DNA of 64,000 bases from Zygnema cylindricum (lineage: Eukaryota; Streptophyta; Zygnematophyceae; Zygnematales; Zygnemataceae): assembly GCA_037447655.1 (NCBI GenBank), contig JBBHKE010001275.1:186001-250000 (forward strand). Direction: 5' to 3'. The notes below the pieces were generated by a model, which did no database searches, was not told the DNA's origin, and saw nothing but the letters and a program-made list of their open reading frames with translations. A program made the translations under genes and the position numbers. Within the stretch, counting starts at the first letter, position 1. Every line of letters begins with the position of its first letter. Shown here one piece after another: positions 42,601-61,976 of the stretch.

Positions 42601-43655
42601 CAATTTATTCGTTTGAAGATGAGGAAGGAATTATTTTTATTGCAATTTATATTGATGATTTGCTTGTTTTAAGTAAGTCTATGGATAAAATAAATAAGTT
42701 GAAAAATTATCTAAAAGGAAGATTTGAGATAAAGGATATGGGAGAAGCAAGGTATATTTTGGGAATTCAAGTAGAGAGAGACAGAGATAGAAAAATAATA
42801 AGATTAACTCAAAAAGAGGCCATTAGAAACATGTTAGAAAAATTCCAAATAGACAAGGCTAATAGTTGTACCACTCCTATGTAATTAAAGAAGGGAAGTG
42901 AGGGGAGTGTGGAAGAGGGAGTTATAACCTTAGATGATGAGGTAGGCCCAGAAGAGAAAAGATTTATGCGGACCATCCCTTATAGACAAGTAGTGGGCAG
43001 CCTAATATATTTCATGGATTGTATCCGTCCGGACATAACCGCAGCTGTAGGAGTACTAAGTAGGAGTCAGAATGCTCCCACTAAGAAAGATTGGGAGGCA
43101 GCTAAGAGAGTCCTTAGATATCTCATAGGGACTAGGGACCTATGGTTGCATTTGGGTGGGAACAATACTGACATCACCACTTGGAGTGATGCCAGCTATG
43201 GGGATGCTGTTATGAGGAGATGCACATGTGGATATGTATTATATATGGGTGATAGGGCTTGCTGCTGGAGCAGCAAGCACCAAAAGGTCATTGCTCAATC
43301 CACCATGGAGGCTAAGTACATGGCTTCTTGCTCAGCTGTAAAATAATTAATGTGGGTCAAGTCTTTGCTTGGTGAGCTTGGTAATCTTAAGAGTGGTGTC
43401 CAAAAAGTGTTTTGTGATAATCAGGCTGCCATTGCCATTTCTGCCAACATTAAACATCACTATAAAGCCAAACACATGGACATTAGACTTAGCTTTGTTA
43501 GGGAGAAAGTAGAAAACAAGATAATCAGTTTGGAATATAAACCAGATAGTGAAATGGTAGCAGATATGATGACCAAACCTGTGCCTTCCCCTAACTAATT
43601 TTCTGCCGACAGAAATGTGGTCTTAAAATAAAGAATGACTAGAAAATAAGGAGAG

Positions 43656-44690
43656 TGTAGAAATTAAAGGTTATTTTAGTATTTTTTAGGTTTTGTAAAA
43701 TGGAGAAAAAAAGCAAAGGCAGTTTGACCCTAACTCCTTTCTCCAGCTTCCACACTTGTCGCAGTCACTGAAAGTTGGAGAGGGAGATAGAGCCATGGCC
43801 GCCTATGCTATCCCGACGGGGACAGACATTAGGCTGGTAGATTTCACCAAAATAGATCTTGACGGACCCAAGATTTGAACCTGGTACCTGCCGTCCGTAA
43901 GGTTAGGCGGTAGCCGGTTACCATAGCAAATAAGTCTAAGATCAAGGTTAGATGATATAAGGTTTCGTAGTTTTTTAAATTTTAACACGTAGGTTATTTC
44001 ATTTAACGGGATATTTAGACATAGATACATTTTGTAATGTACGACGTACAAAAAATCCGAAACGGATACCGCGCATCTTATTTCAAAGACGAAACAAATA
44101 TTGCGCATGTATTTATGACGGCCACGATTGTAATCCGGCTTAATCGGACAACCACGAAGCATGACGAGATCGCGCAATAGGTTTTCGGCGGTTTGCGGTC
44201 GACGTCATATCAATTGCCACGTGGCACAATCACATTGGATTACGGCATCTCCGAGGACTAGAGAAACGAAACCAAAAGTGACATGTGTCGACTTGTTGGC
44301 CATGTCGTATAATGGCCGTACAAAAAGTACACCGGCACCTGTATCTTTATGTACGATACCGTATTATCATTGGTGTCGTACTTCAATAGATAGAGTTTTA
44401 GAGAGGGATAGGACTTCGAAAAATTTGATAGATTGGACCCTCTCTCCCAAAGAGCTTCTGTACAAATGGTCAACTTTGATCCTTCATAACTTACTGCTCA
44501 GAGGAGCAAATTTAGAGATTCTTTTTGCTATCGACTCAAGGGAGTTTTGCCTTTACAAGGGTAGAGGTGTGAGAGTTTTTTCTTGCTATGGTGGCAGTTA
44601 TTTTTGCTGAAACACAAAGGGGTCAGAGTTATCTTACAGGCTTCGTGTGAGCTGCCTACTCTGAGGACCTATGGAGGTCTTAGAGTTGCA
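43656..44690 (+). repeat. 3' LTR of element D
   Basis: 1035 bp, preceded by a purine tract (AAGGAGAG). It keeps the tRNA-like module on - at about 43864-43945 with a canonical TTCAAAT loop, and the hairpin at about 43740-43781. Confidence 0.85.
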
Positions 44691-46359
44691 GACGATTTCA
44701 GCCTCAAAATTTCCGGGGGTAAAGAGATCTAGCAGCCATCTGCAAGCAAGCTCTCACTTTGCTTTTTCTGCAGCTACAAATGAGCCTCTAACGATCCAGG
44801 AGGCCTTCTCATCACCTAAGAGAAATCAGTGGATCAAGTCGGCAAACGATGAAATGAAGTCTATTATGGAGGCACAGACATGGGAGCTGGTGGATCTTCC
44901 ACCGCGCAGAAAAGCCATCGGCAGCAAATGGGTATTCAAAGTGAAGCTGAACTCGGACAACACTATCGAAAGGTATAAAGCAAGACTAGTGGCCAAGGGG
45001 TATAATCAAAAAGAAGGTATTGACTTTGAAAAAAATATTCTCTCCGGTTGTCAGATTTCCCACTGTCAAAATTTTGCTAAGTCTAGCCGCTATACAGAAT
45101 ATGGAAATACATCAAATGGATGTTTAAACGACCTTCTTGCATAGAGACTTAAAAGAAACCATTTATATGAAACGCCCTGAAATGTATTTTGAAAAGGGAA
45201 AGGAAGAATTAGTGTGTAAATTGATGAAATCTTTGTATGGGCTAAAACAAGCCCCGCGTCAGTGGAATTTCAAGTTAGATGAGTTTTTGACTGGGCTGGG
45301 ATTTAAGAGAATTAGCTCAGATCGTTTTGTATATGTCTTACAAGGAGAGGATGGGATACTATACATTGTTATATATGTGGATGACTTATTATTAATAAGT
45401 AAATCAATGGATGGAATAAACCGCATTAAAGCAGCTTTATGGTCTAGGTTTGAGATGAACGACCTTGGAGAGGCCAAGTATATCTTAGAAATACAGGTAG
45501 AAAGAGACAGAAACAAAAGGCTGATTATGTTAACTCAAAAGGAAGCAATAAGTAACATGCACGAAAGATTTGAAATGAAAGATGTGAAAGGATCTATAAC
45601 TCCAATGGAATTCAGGCAGAAATTGGAAATAATTGAGTCAGACTCAGGCATAATGGTTTGTGAGAGTCTAAAGACAGGGGAGAAAGAGTTTATGGCTTCA
45701 AAGCCATATAGACAGGTAGTTGGAAGTCTTATATATTCTATGAACTGTACAAGACCCGACATTGCAGCAGCTGTGAGAGTCCTGATTAAAGTCTGCAGAA
45801 TCCTAAAAAGGCAGATTGGGAAACAGCAAAATGGTTGTTGAGATATCTTGCAGGTACTCCAAATCTATAGCTTGTACTCGGAGGAGGAGAGGTGAAAATA
45901 CAGACATGGAGCGATGCTAGCTATGGAGACATGCCAAGCCGGAAATCTACGACCTGCTTTGTTCTGAAGATTGGAGATGGAACTTGCTGCTGGAGTAGCA
46001 AATTACAAAATGTTACAGCTCAATCCCCAATGGAGTCTGAATATATGGCAGCAGCTTTTGCCCTGAAGGAGCTCCTATGGGTCATGTCCATTTTACAGGA
46101 ACTTGGGTATATGCAAACTGGTCCTCAAGCTATCTGGTGTGACAACCAGGCAGCCATTGCAATTGCCTCTAACCCCAGCCATCACTTTGAGAGCAAACAC
46201 ATGGATGTTAGACTTCACTTTGTTAGAGAAAAAGTACTTGCAAAAGTTGTTAAATTATGTTATTTACCGGATGAGAAGATGGTGGCTGACATGTTAACAA
46301 AAGCCCTTCTTGCTCCTAAGTTACAGTTTTGTAGAGACGTTATTCGACTAAGTGAGTAA
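44691..46359 (+). pseudogene. Copia RT-RNase H of element C (3' part)
   Basis: After element D the pol of element C resumes with ATNEPLTIQEAFSSPKRNQW and WELVDLPPRRKAIGSKWVFK. RT has KLMKSLYGLKQAPRQWNFK and IYVDDLLLISK. RNase H has TWSDASYGDM, SPMESEYMA, CDNQAAIAIA and HHFESKHMDVRLHFVREK, ending at a stop at 46357-46359. Frameshifts near 45035 and 45830 and a stop near 45126 break it. The polypurine tract TTAGGGGAG at 46374-46382 precedes the 3' LTR. Confidence 0.9.
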
Positions 46360-46382
46360 CTGAGTCTAAAGATTTAGGGGAG

Positions 46383-47406
46383 TGTTGTAATTTATAAATC
46401 TTTATTTCAGTAAATAAAGGTAAAAATAACTTAAAATATTTTTTAAGTAGTCTACTGTAATACTTACCTTAATTAGCGTTACAGTAGCAAAAAGTACAGT
46501 AGAGTGTATTGTACTTTTACAGGAACACGTGTCGGCAAAAGAACTTATGCAGGTTTTTCGGAGTGGCGCCGACAGTCAGCCACACGCGTCACGCAGTTGA
46601 CGACGCGTCACGCAGTTGACGATTTAATTCACATGATCGGACGAACACGATCTGAACCGAGTATTCCAGAAATATATGGTACAGTTGACGATACCATCGT
46701 TGATTGAATTTGTTCCAAAGGACGCGATTCAGCTGGGACCACAAGCATGATTCACGAGGGACCACAAGCGTGATTCGCGTGGGACCACAAGTGACGACGC
46801 ACTCAGGTGCTTCGTACTACACGACCACATTCGGCTGGACTTTAGCGACTACCGTTGACTAAGCATTTGGAACGTTTTGTGTACGATTCAATATCTAGAA
46901 ATATTTGAATAACATTGTTTTGTAGTTTAGTGTAATAAAAAAGTGTTCCATTAATCAGGTTTTTAGAAAATAATAATTAGGGTTTTGAGGTACAGTGACG
47001 TACAGGTAGGATGCTTTGTCGTTAGTCAAGATAATAACTGTATTAACGGTTACCCAAATTAGTGTAGATCAGTAGATACACAGTGTGAGTATATAACTTA
47101 GGACTTGGCCAATTTTGTAGCATCCAGTTTTGTGAATATGATTTTCTATGGGCAGTTTTTAGGAAACTTCTAGACATCATATCTTATGGTTTATTGGGTC
47201 ATTTCTGCTGCAATTTTGGAAATTGTCAGTTTACCGTATTTTGTATCACTCGGGTAAATTTGAGGCATAGTGGCCTTTTGAGTCATATTTGGTGTAAGCT
47301 GAAAGTTGATTGTTGAGTAGGTGCTTGATAGCTTTTGATGTTTTCCATGTCTACTTCCACTTCTAATGCTGGTTCCCCTCTTGCAAACGGTGGTTGTAGA
47401 ACAGCA
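46383..47406 (+). repeat. 3' LTR of element C
   Basis: 1024 bp from TGTTGTAATT to GCA. It is colinear with the 5' LTR but without the MITE, giving the empty target site near 47283. Confidence 0.9.
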
Positions 47407-47411
47407 AGTAG

Positions 47412-47491
47412 CCTGTTAGGGTACGCGTATCAGCGCTATGCCACGCTCTACCCGTCTATAAAACAACAATAATTTGATGTTATAATTCGTG

Positions 47492-47561
<70 letters not shown>

Positions 47562-47723
47562 AGGTTTTTTTTCATTTTTGAAGTTCTAAGATTTTAAGTT
47601 TTCTATATGTTCTGAGTGAGTTAATCCGATAGGCAGAAAAAAGGGAAAACAATACCGGACACTTCAGCAATTTCAAACTCAAAAACAAACTAGACAACAA
47701 ACGAAATGAAAACCAAGCATAAC

Positions 47724-47761
<38 letters not shown>

Positions 47762-48821
47762 TTTTCAATTTCACAAACAAATTAAAAATAAACTAGACAG
47801 AAAACAAAAAAATTGACAAAAGTAATAAAAAAATTAGAAATAAAGCAAATTAAAGCACGGGAATATTTGCGACAATAGCCACTAAGCCCTGAAGTCCTTC
47901 AATATTCCCTACAGGAGTTCCAACCAGCGTACCAGAACCCTTCCTTAACTGGACAAAGGAGCCGAGATAGCCGGTGTTTCTCTAGGCCAGAATGGGGGAG
48001 AGCTAGATTTCAAAGCCAGCAATCTAACAGCAAGAAAACACCGAATCCACACAACACAATTCGTACACCACGACAAGTAGAACACATCCATGAGGTAAAC
48101 CTTGCAGGCAGGCTTGCGCCGGTAGATTAGGTAAGGACTTGGTACAAAAGAAAATATGGAGCTCAGAGACAGCCACTAGCATAGACCATGGGTCTGAAAG
48201 AAAACCTTAACTCAAAACTAGACTGTCTCTAAATATTTAGGTGAAACCCTTTGTCTCTAAATATTTAGGTGAAACCCAAACTATCACAGAGTTCGACAAA
48301 TCCCGAGAATAATGCTTGCCAGAAAACGACAAACTTCCAATGTTGGATTCCCATGCTTTAATTTGCAACTGTTCCTAAAACGCCAAATGGAATTTATCCT
48401 ATGCTTTCGCTAACCGTACAGCTACACTAATTCTTATATGTCTTTGAGCATGCACGTTTCTATGTGCAAACGCTGCCGGTTTCTAGAGACGACCGCTGCG
48501 TGGCCGCCTCAGGACGCCACACGTCGGAATAAAAACTCTCCCAAAGCTAAACAAATAATGCATGAACCTCCGAGGGTTCATGACTTTAGAAATCTGTCAG
48601 GTTTGGAGCCGTTTGAGTTCCTAACATCTGATGTCGTACCGCAGTCCCGTTCCACGCCGATTTCACATTGTGACGTACATGAATGTAATACGGTCTCTGA
48701 TTCGTGTGTACCTTGCACTGTACACGTAGTGTCACGTCACACGTACGTCAATTAGAATAAGATCGAGTAAAAATACTTGCCGACGCCTTACGGCATGACA
48801 GTAGACGTGGTTTATTATGAT
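47412..48821. other. Right flank of element C with AT microsatellites
   Basis: No gene is supported. Two (AT)n tracts lie at about 47494-47559 and 47726-47757. A unit of about 28 bp containing TCTCTAAATATTTAGGTGAA is duplicated in tandem at 48225-48282. A 105-codon frame at 48438-48755 has no recognisable motif. Confidence 0.6.
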
Positions 48822-49185
48822 TAGTGTTGAGTATCGAATACCTATTGCCGATATTCAATATTTAGGTATTCGATAATCGATATATCAAATCCATGTAAAG
48901 AGAAGCTAGATATCCCGATATTTATGCGATTTTTTTTTTCCGAATTTTTCTTCCGATTTTTTTTTTCAATCCCTCTGGCGTGCGCTCTATTTTGGGGGGG
49001 GGGGAACGGGGATCCGTACGATTTTTTTGTACTTGAACTGTACGGACAACCATTTTTTTTGCGATATATATCGCGATTTTTTATGTTGGTCTCGGTACGA
49101 TATATCGAGGAGTCTGCTCGATCGATATTCGATATATCGAATATCGAAATTATCGCGATATGAATTTACCCGATACCCAACACTA
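48822..49185. mobile_element. hAT-type MITE, copy 2
   Basis: Same family as 31760-32137. The inverted ends are TAGTGTTGAGTATCG and CGATACCCAACACTA, and the 8-bp TSD ATTATGAT lies at 48814-48821 and 49186-49193. The interior is again rich in ATATCG palindromes and has a run of about 12 G. Confidence 0.92.
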
Positions 49186-49582
49186 ATTATGATGGTTAAT
49201 TGCTTTAATTTGTGTTTACATTTTAACTTGTTATGTATGCCTCTATTTCTATTGACTTGTGTAGTTTTAAATGATATTGTTTTCTTTAATTGTACTCCTT
49301 TTGTACACTGACGTTTTTTCCATCGAATGTTTTGCAATTAAGTCTGATCGTATTGCTCTAGGAAAAGCAATCCAACACGAACCTGTCTTTATATTACACT
49401 TTTGTTGTGCGATGTCTTTATGGCGAGTGTCCCGCGGCTTATCCGCGACAGTGGCAAAAACGTGCAACTATAATGATACCTGTTACGAAGCACAAAGCGA
49501 AATATGGAAGAGGCACGGAACACAAGCATGGAACACTATTTCTCATCGAGTAGTGCGACGGGTTATGCGTTATTATTGGATT
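49186..49582. other. Spacer between MITE and right arm
   Basis: Nothing recognisable. It has short open frames on both strands without motifs. Homology with the left arm begins at about 49583. Confidence 0.6.
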
Positions 49583-57960
<8,378 letters not shown>

Positions 57961-58966
57961 TTCCGCCAAATGAAAATAGTTGTTGACTTTGGCCATACAA
58001 TCTCGGGAGTAGAGACATTACCATGGGACATGGAAAACAAAGAAATGCACGGAGAAAGTTCTCTTTAAATTTTCATTTCTTAGCGTAAATAAAGAAGATC
58101 TTTATGAACTCAAACATGTCATTCAATCGTTTAACTCTTAAAATTCACCCTTTTGGTACATCAATTGTTCGACATATTGTGGTATAATTGTTCGACAATT
58201 ATACCATAATATTTTGAGGACATTCACCACATCCAGTTCACCTTTTTAATAAAAAAACAAATAATTATTTGTGGGCCACCTCTAATTCCCTGCAGAGTTC
58301 ATTCACCTCCTAGCGCAATCAGGATATGGTGCGGAATACAGTAGTCAGGCCGAGACAGGCGGCGTTCCTCAATTCGGTTGAATTACCAAATAGCAGCCGC
58401 CGGCTTATATTTGGCGCGCATTGTCATTGTCTTTCGTTGGGAGGGACGGTTCAGATCTGCAGAAGGAAACGGCGCCGTGCTTGTCGCATCGGGGGCGTTC
58501 CTTCCCACGCCCGAAAACGAACTGCCGGGGAAATAGACGTTTGGCCAAGATTTTAAATAATTTCCTGTATGGTACGAATGCACGGCTCAAAAAAATCTAG
58601 GTTTATTTAGTGATGCTTTCCGTACCTTCAATCATTATTCGCACATTTTTGCTCAGAGGTCTCCACGTAGCAAAGAGCAGGGTTCCATGCTGAACAGACG
58701 TGTACTCGTTTCGTTGTCGACTCGTAACAGATTGTACGGATGTCTGTTTCCACAATTCCATATGTCCTGTCACGACAGGGAATGGATTCATCATTTCATC
58801 TCTTCCCACTTGTAACTTGCCCTTAAGAGCATGTGATGGTTTGAGGTTAAATTGTACCAAGTGTTTAACCTTAAAAGGTACATTCCTTCACAGGCGTACG
58901 GACTTTGAAAAGCTTCTTTTTTTCTTTTTTCCTTCCTTTCTTTTCTTGTTTGAGCTTCTTCTCAAT

Positions 58967-60361
58967 ATGTTTGTTCCTGTTAACAAAGGCTTGTTACCAA
59001 TCTTACATGGTGGTGAAACCTTCCTGAACCTTCCACGTGGCAATTGGCAGATTAAAAGAAATCCGTGCAACACTCCAGCCAATTTGTCTTGTAGCAGTCT
59101 AGCTCTGTCTTCTTTCGTTCCGTACAAGAAGCTAAGAACCTGTAGATTAGGTCTTAAGAAGAAAGTAAATTTCCACTTTTCGCAGACTTTAACTTCAGCA
59201 AGCGACCATTTACTGAATGGAGGAGACCAGATACACCAAACTGCTGCTGTTAAAAATATTGTCAAAGGCTTGGCAGCATTTGTCGGTTCGAGTGTCGTTG
59301 CAATATTGGTCAACGGATTTTGTACTTTAGCATTGGCATACAACTTTGATGAGAATGGCTCCTTTACATTTTTTGGAGATAGAGGACGAGAAGGGGGAGG
59401 AGGAGGAGGGGGAGGAGGAGGGGGAGGAGGGACAGGAGGGACAGGAGGAGGTGGCTGGGGATCAAGTGGAGGAAGCAGTGATGGCAGTGGGAGTGACGGG
59501 AATGTAGAAACTTTGAATAAGTGGACAGAGGTCGAGAATGGCGGTAGAGAGACTGAAAGGTCAGATGAGGAGACGCATATGGATGTAACTATCATTGTTC
59601 CCACTCTTAATGAAGAGACTACTATAGCTAATACTCTACAGAGGTTAAAGAGCTTGAATCCTCGTCCTTTTCAAGTAATTGTGGTGGACGGTGGTAGTAC
59701 GGACGATACTGCTGTCATTGCCGAGCTCCATGGAGCGACAGTTGTCCGTAGTAATCGAGGTCGGGCAGTTCAACTCAACTCTGGAGCTGAAAAGGCGATG
59801 GAATCTTCTTCTGGTATTAAAGGCATTCTGTGTTTTCTCCACGCAGATACAATAGTGCCTCTCGACTTAGTCCGAGTGGTACGGAAGACAATGGCCGATA
59901 AACAGACAATTTGTGGCGGTTTTGTACCGCTTATTACTGTCCCGGGGCGTGTTTTATGGGGAATGTCTCTTCACAATACAGTGAAGACATGGTACGGTCC
60001 TCTGTTTCTCAGACCTTTAGCCTTTATACAAGGATTACGTTGTCTTTTTGGCGACCAAACTATTTTTTGCAGAGCAAAAGACTTTGTTGCGGTCCAAGGT
60101 TTCAAGGAAGAACTCTCAATTATGGAAGATATCAACCTTTGTGAACGCCTCCATTACAGTGTCAAAGCTCGGTGGCCATGGCAGTGCCGAGGGAGGGTTC
60201 GGATGGTCAATAGGGCAGTTGAAACCAGTGGGAGAAGAATGCTCCAATCAGGGCCAATAAGAGCCACTTATGTGCAAATGGTTATTGGGTTTTCTTACGC
60301 ATTTGGGTGCACACCGAAGGAGCTTCAGAGCCTCTACAATAATCCTTCAAACTTTATATAA
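58967..60361 (+). CDS. Family 2 glycosyltransferase, probably plastid-targeted (464 aa)
   Basis: A single open frame. Residues from about 210 onward form a GT-A fold of the TIGR04283-like group: TIIVPTLNEE, IVVDGGSTDD, the metal-site-like FLHADT, LFGDQTIFC, and IMEDINLCERL. The frame ends with PIRATYVQMVIGFSYAFGC. Such enzymes use nucleotide sugars, but the acceptor is unknown. The N-terminus is rich in Ser, Lys and Arg, like a transit peptide. A hydrophobic segment (AAFVGSSVVAILVNGF) is followed by a glycine tract (about 13 Gly) and a Gly/Ser linker before the catalytic domain. The frame is open upstream to an ATG at 58700, which would give 553 aa. I prefer 58967 because it follows a pyrimidine-rich tract and gives a better targeting sequence. 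An intron in the upstream part cannot be excluded. Confidence 0.8.
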   Translation: MFVPVNKGLLPILHGGETFLNLPRGNWQIKRNPCNTPANLSCSSLALSSFVPYKKLRTCRLGLKKKVNFHFSQTLTSASDHLLNGGDQIHQTAAVKNIVKGLAAFVGSSVVAILVNGFCTLALAYNFDENGSFTFFGDRGREGGGGGGGGGGGGGTGGTGGGGWGSSGGSSDGSGSDGNVETLNKWTEVENGGRETERSDEETHMDVTIIVPTLNEETTIANTLQRLKSLNPRPFQVIVVDGGSTDDTAVIAELHGATVVRSNRGRAVQLNSGAEKAMESSSGIKGILCFLHADTIVPLDLVRVVRKTMADKQTICGGFVPLITVPGRVLWGMSLHNTVKTWYGPLFLRPLAFIQGLRCLFGDQTIFCRAKDFVAVQGFKEELSIMEDINLCERLHYSVKARWPWQCRGRVRMVNRAVETSGRRMLQSGPIRATYVQMVIGFSYAFGCTPKELQSLYNNPSNFI

Positions 60362-60384
60362 AATCACCACGCGAGGTGATTTTA
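60359..60384 (+). other. Perfect hairpin starting at the stop codon
   Basis: A 10-bp perfect inverted repeat (TAAAATCACC with GGTGATTTTA) with a 6-base loop begins with the T of the stop codon. An AATAAA polyadenylation-type signal follows at once, at 60385-60390. Confidence 0.7.
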
Positions 60385-60390
60385 AATAAA
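60385..60390 (+). terminator. AATAAA polyadenylation-type signal
   Basis: A canonical hexamer 24 bases after the glycosyltransferase stop. It is rather close to the stop, so a later site may be used instead. Confidence 0.4.
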
Positions 60391-61518
60391 GTTCCATGAG
60401 GTAAACGAATAGGCAGATGCTGTCGCACGTGCCGGAAGTTTTTTACAATTTTTGAGCGCGGAGTACCAAAAATAAATCCCACAGCACGTTTCTAGCCTGT
60501 GCGTGACATTTTTCCATGCCCTTTTTTCCGTACAGGGGTCGTGGAGGGGGTTTCGACCAACGGACGCCATTTCGCAAAAGCGAAGTTCGTGAAAGCGCCT
60601 CTCTCTCTCCCTCTCCCACTAACGCGTCTATCTCACAATTCTTGCAATGAAAAAAGGCAAGAATGGTATAAAATGAAAGATCTAAAAAACTATTTCTTTT
60701 GGCTGTCTTTTAGCTTATTTTGGTGGCAAGTAGAGTGAGAACGGACGAAAAAACAAAATCGGAAAACCATGGCAGAACGTTTTGAAATTTGTGACGTCGA
60801 CGCTATCATAAGTAGGCGTGACGTCAAAATGTCACAAACCCTAAACATCTACAATGTCACAAGTAGCTAGACGTCTACAACCGTCTATATTTTGTAAACG
60901 TCATCAATTGTCGCAAGTTTTGTACGCATCTACAGTCGTCACAAATTACCCCCACGTCTACATCCGTCACAATCTAAAGTTACGATTTCATTTCTTTACA
61001 TACGAATGCTCTGAAATCTGTACGGAGAATCTTCGCTAAAAAACAAAGTAACAAGCCTAAGTTTCGGTTACATGCGAAAGTACCCTAAGGTAACTTAACA
61101 ATCTATATCTTTAACCTGCAATACTTCCAAAATGGTATCCAAAAAAAGAATGGCATCAAAAAATTAAAATAAGACCACGAAGAAGAAACCGATGTGCATT
61201 TTCTACAATTGACAACTGCAAAACCAACACCGGCAACCTACTCGTTTTTGCAACACTCAGTGGTACCTAACCTAGTCATGCCTTTCGTTACATTTCTTCT
61301 ACCCTCACTCGACACTGCAAGTCGTGCAGCTACACATGCACATACATAGAAACATACATTTCAAACCTTTGCTAACCATTACGTTCTTAACCGATTAATA
61401 TGATGCATAAGATGAACTAGAATTTCACAATACATGACATGACACAACAGAAATAAAGAGCAATGTTCCCAGCATAGAAAAAGCGGCACATTTCATTGTA
61501 GATCTTAAAGCTACCTCA
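60391..61518. other. Intergenic, with degenerate ACGTC/GTCACAA repeats
   Basis: No gene is supported. Between about 60785 and 60975 short motifs such as ACGTCTACA, CCGTC and GTCACAA recur at irregular spacing on + (at least eight times). Confidence 0.5.
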
Positions 61519-61520
61519 TA

Positions 61521-61976
61521 GCCCGTTCCCACCGGAGCATTTGTAACTTTTTGCCCATTCCGATGATTTTCCGAGAACTCATCGGAAAACGGGTGTTGTT
61601 CACACCAAAATTTCGGCACGTAGCTCCGATTGAAGGTGTCTTGTGACACGTCACACGCTTTGACGTCATCAAACAAAGGCGCGAAAACAAACCTGCAGAT
61701 TTTCAAATTTACTATGTTCGGTGGTTCAAAGTCCTGCAGATTTTTCGCGCGAAAACAACGAAATAGCGTTCGGTCAGTTTTTCGGGTTACTGTTGGCCTG
61801 TTTCAAAGAAATACGCTACTTTAAACCGACTTCAATATCCCCCAATATTTTGAGGAAGTTAGTTTGTACGGTTTTCCGAAAATTTCCGGAAACAAAAAAG
61901 TCGGTGCTCGGAAATCCGTACACTATTCGAACGCCCGTCTGTTGCAGAAGTGAATTTTTTTCCGGTAGGAACAGGC
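61521..61976. mobile_element. MITE candidate with TA target duplication
   Basis: The ends are inverted: GCCCGTTCCCACCGGA at 61521 and its near complement TCCGGTAGGAACAGGC ending at 61976. Both are flanked by TA. The 456-bp interior has no useful frame and contains short palindromes. A Tc1/mariner-type origin is possible. Only one copy is seen here. Confidence 0.5.

Larger units (their letters stand above)
35700..43598 (+). pseudogene. Copia gag-pol of element D (split by element E)
   Basis: Gag starts before 36005 (FTRGRFTRDADPSSTEETKE, then DTWDYNNMAAR) and resumes at 39659 (HFILRHLTQGL). The knuckle CHFCKKPGHYMAEC is at about 40181-40222 and the protease VDSGASMHMC at about 40440-40470. 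The integrase part keeps WHMRLGHVNLYKL and is followed by RT and RNase H (YIDDLLVLSK, TWSDASYGDA, STMEAKYMA, HHYKAKHMDIRLSFVREK), ending at 43598. Stops lie at 40912-40914 and 41486-41488, at the same codons as in copies A and B, and many others are private. It is non-functional. Confidence 0.9.
34830..44690 (+). mobile_element. Ty1/copia element D, inserted in element C
   Basis: The 5' LTR starts TGTAGAAATTA at 34830 and the 3' LTR ends GTTGCA at 44690. The TSD GACGA lies at 34825-34829 and 44691-44695. It is a cousin of the array elements A and B with the same LTR modules, primer-binding site and coding order. It holds element E within its gag. Without E it is about 6.2 kb. Confidence 0.92.
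30870..47406 (+). mobile_element. Ty1/copia element C, host of a nested insertion
   Basis: The 5' LTR starts at 30870 and the 3' LTR ends at 47406. Both flanks carry the TSD AGTAG (30865-30869 and 47407-47411), so the ends are exact. The element reads LTR, gag, protease, integrase, then element D (34830-44690), then RT, RNase H, polypurine tract and LTR. Removing D leaves an element of about 6.7 kb, including a 378-bp MITE in the 5' LTR. Confidence 0.92.

Noticed and set aside
48438-48755. A 105-codon open frame on +
   Set aside because: No motif, no splice context, and it lies in repeat-rich unassigned DNA. Probably chance.
58888-59604. A 238-codon open frame on the - strand
   Set aside because: It lies opposite the glycosyltransferase frame, and its proline-rich part mirrors the glycine tract of the + strand protein. 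It shows no domain of its own.
61425-61706. A 93-codon open frame on - in the MITE candidate region
   Set aside because: It crosses the MITE end at 61521 and has no motif.
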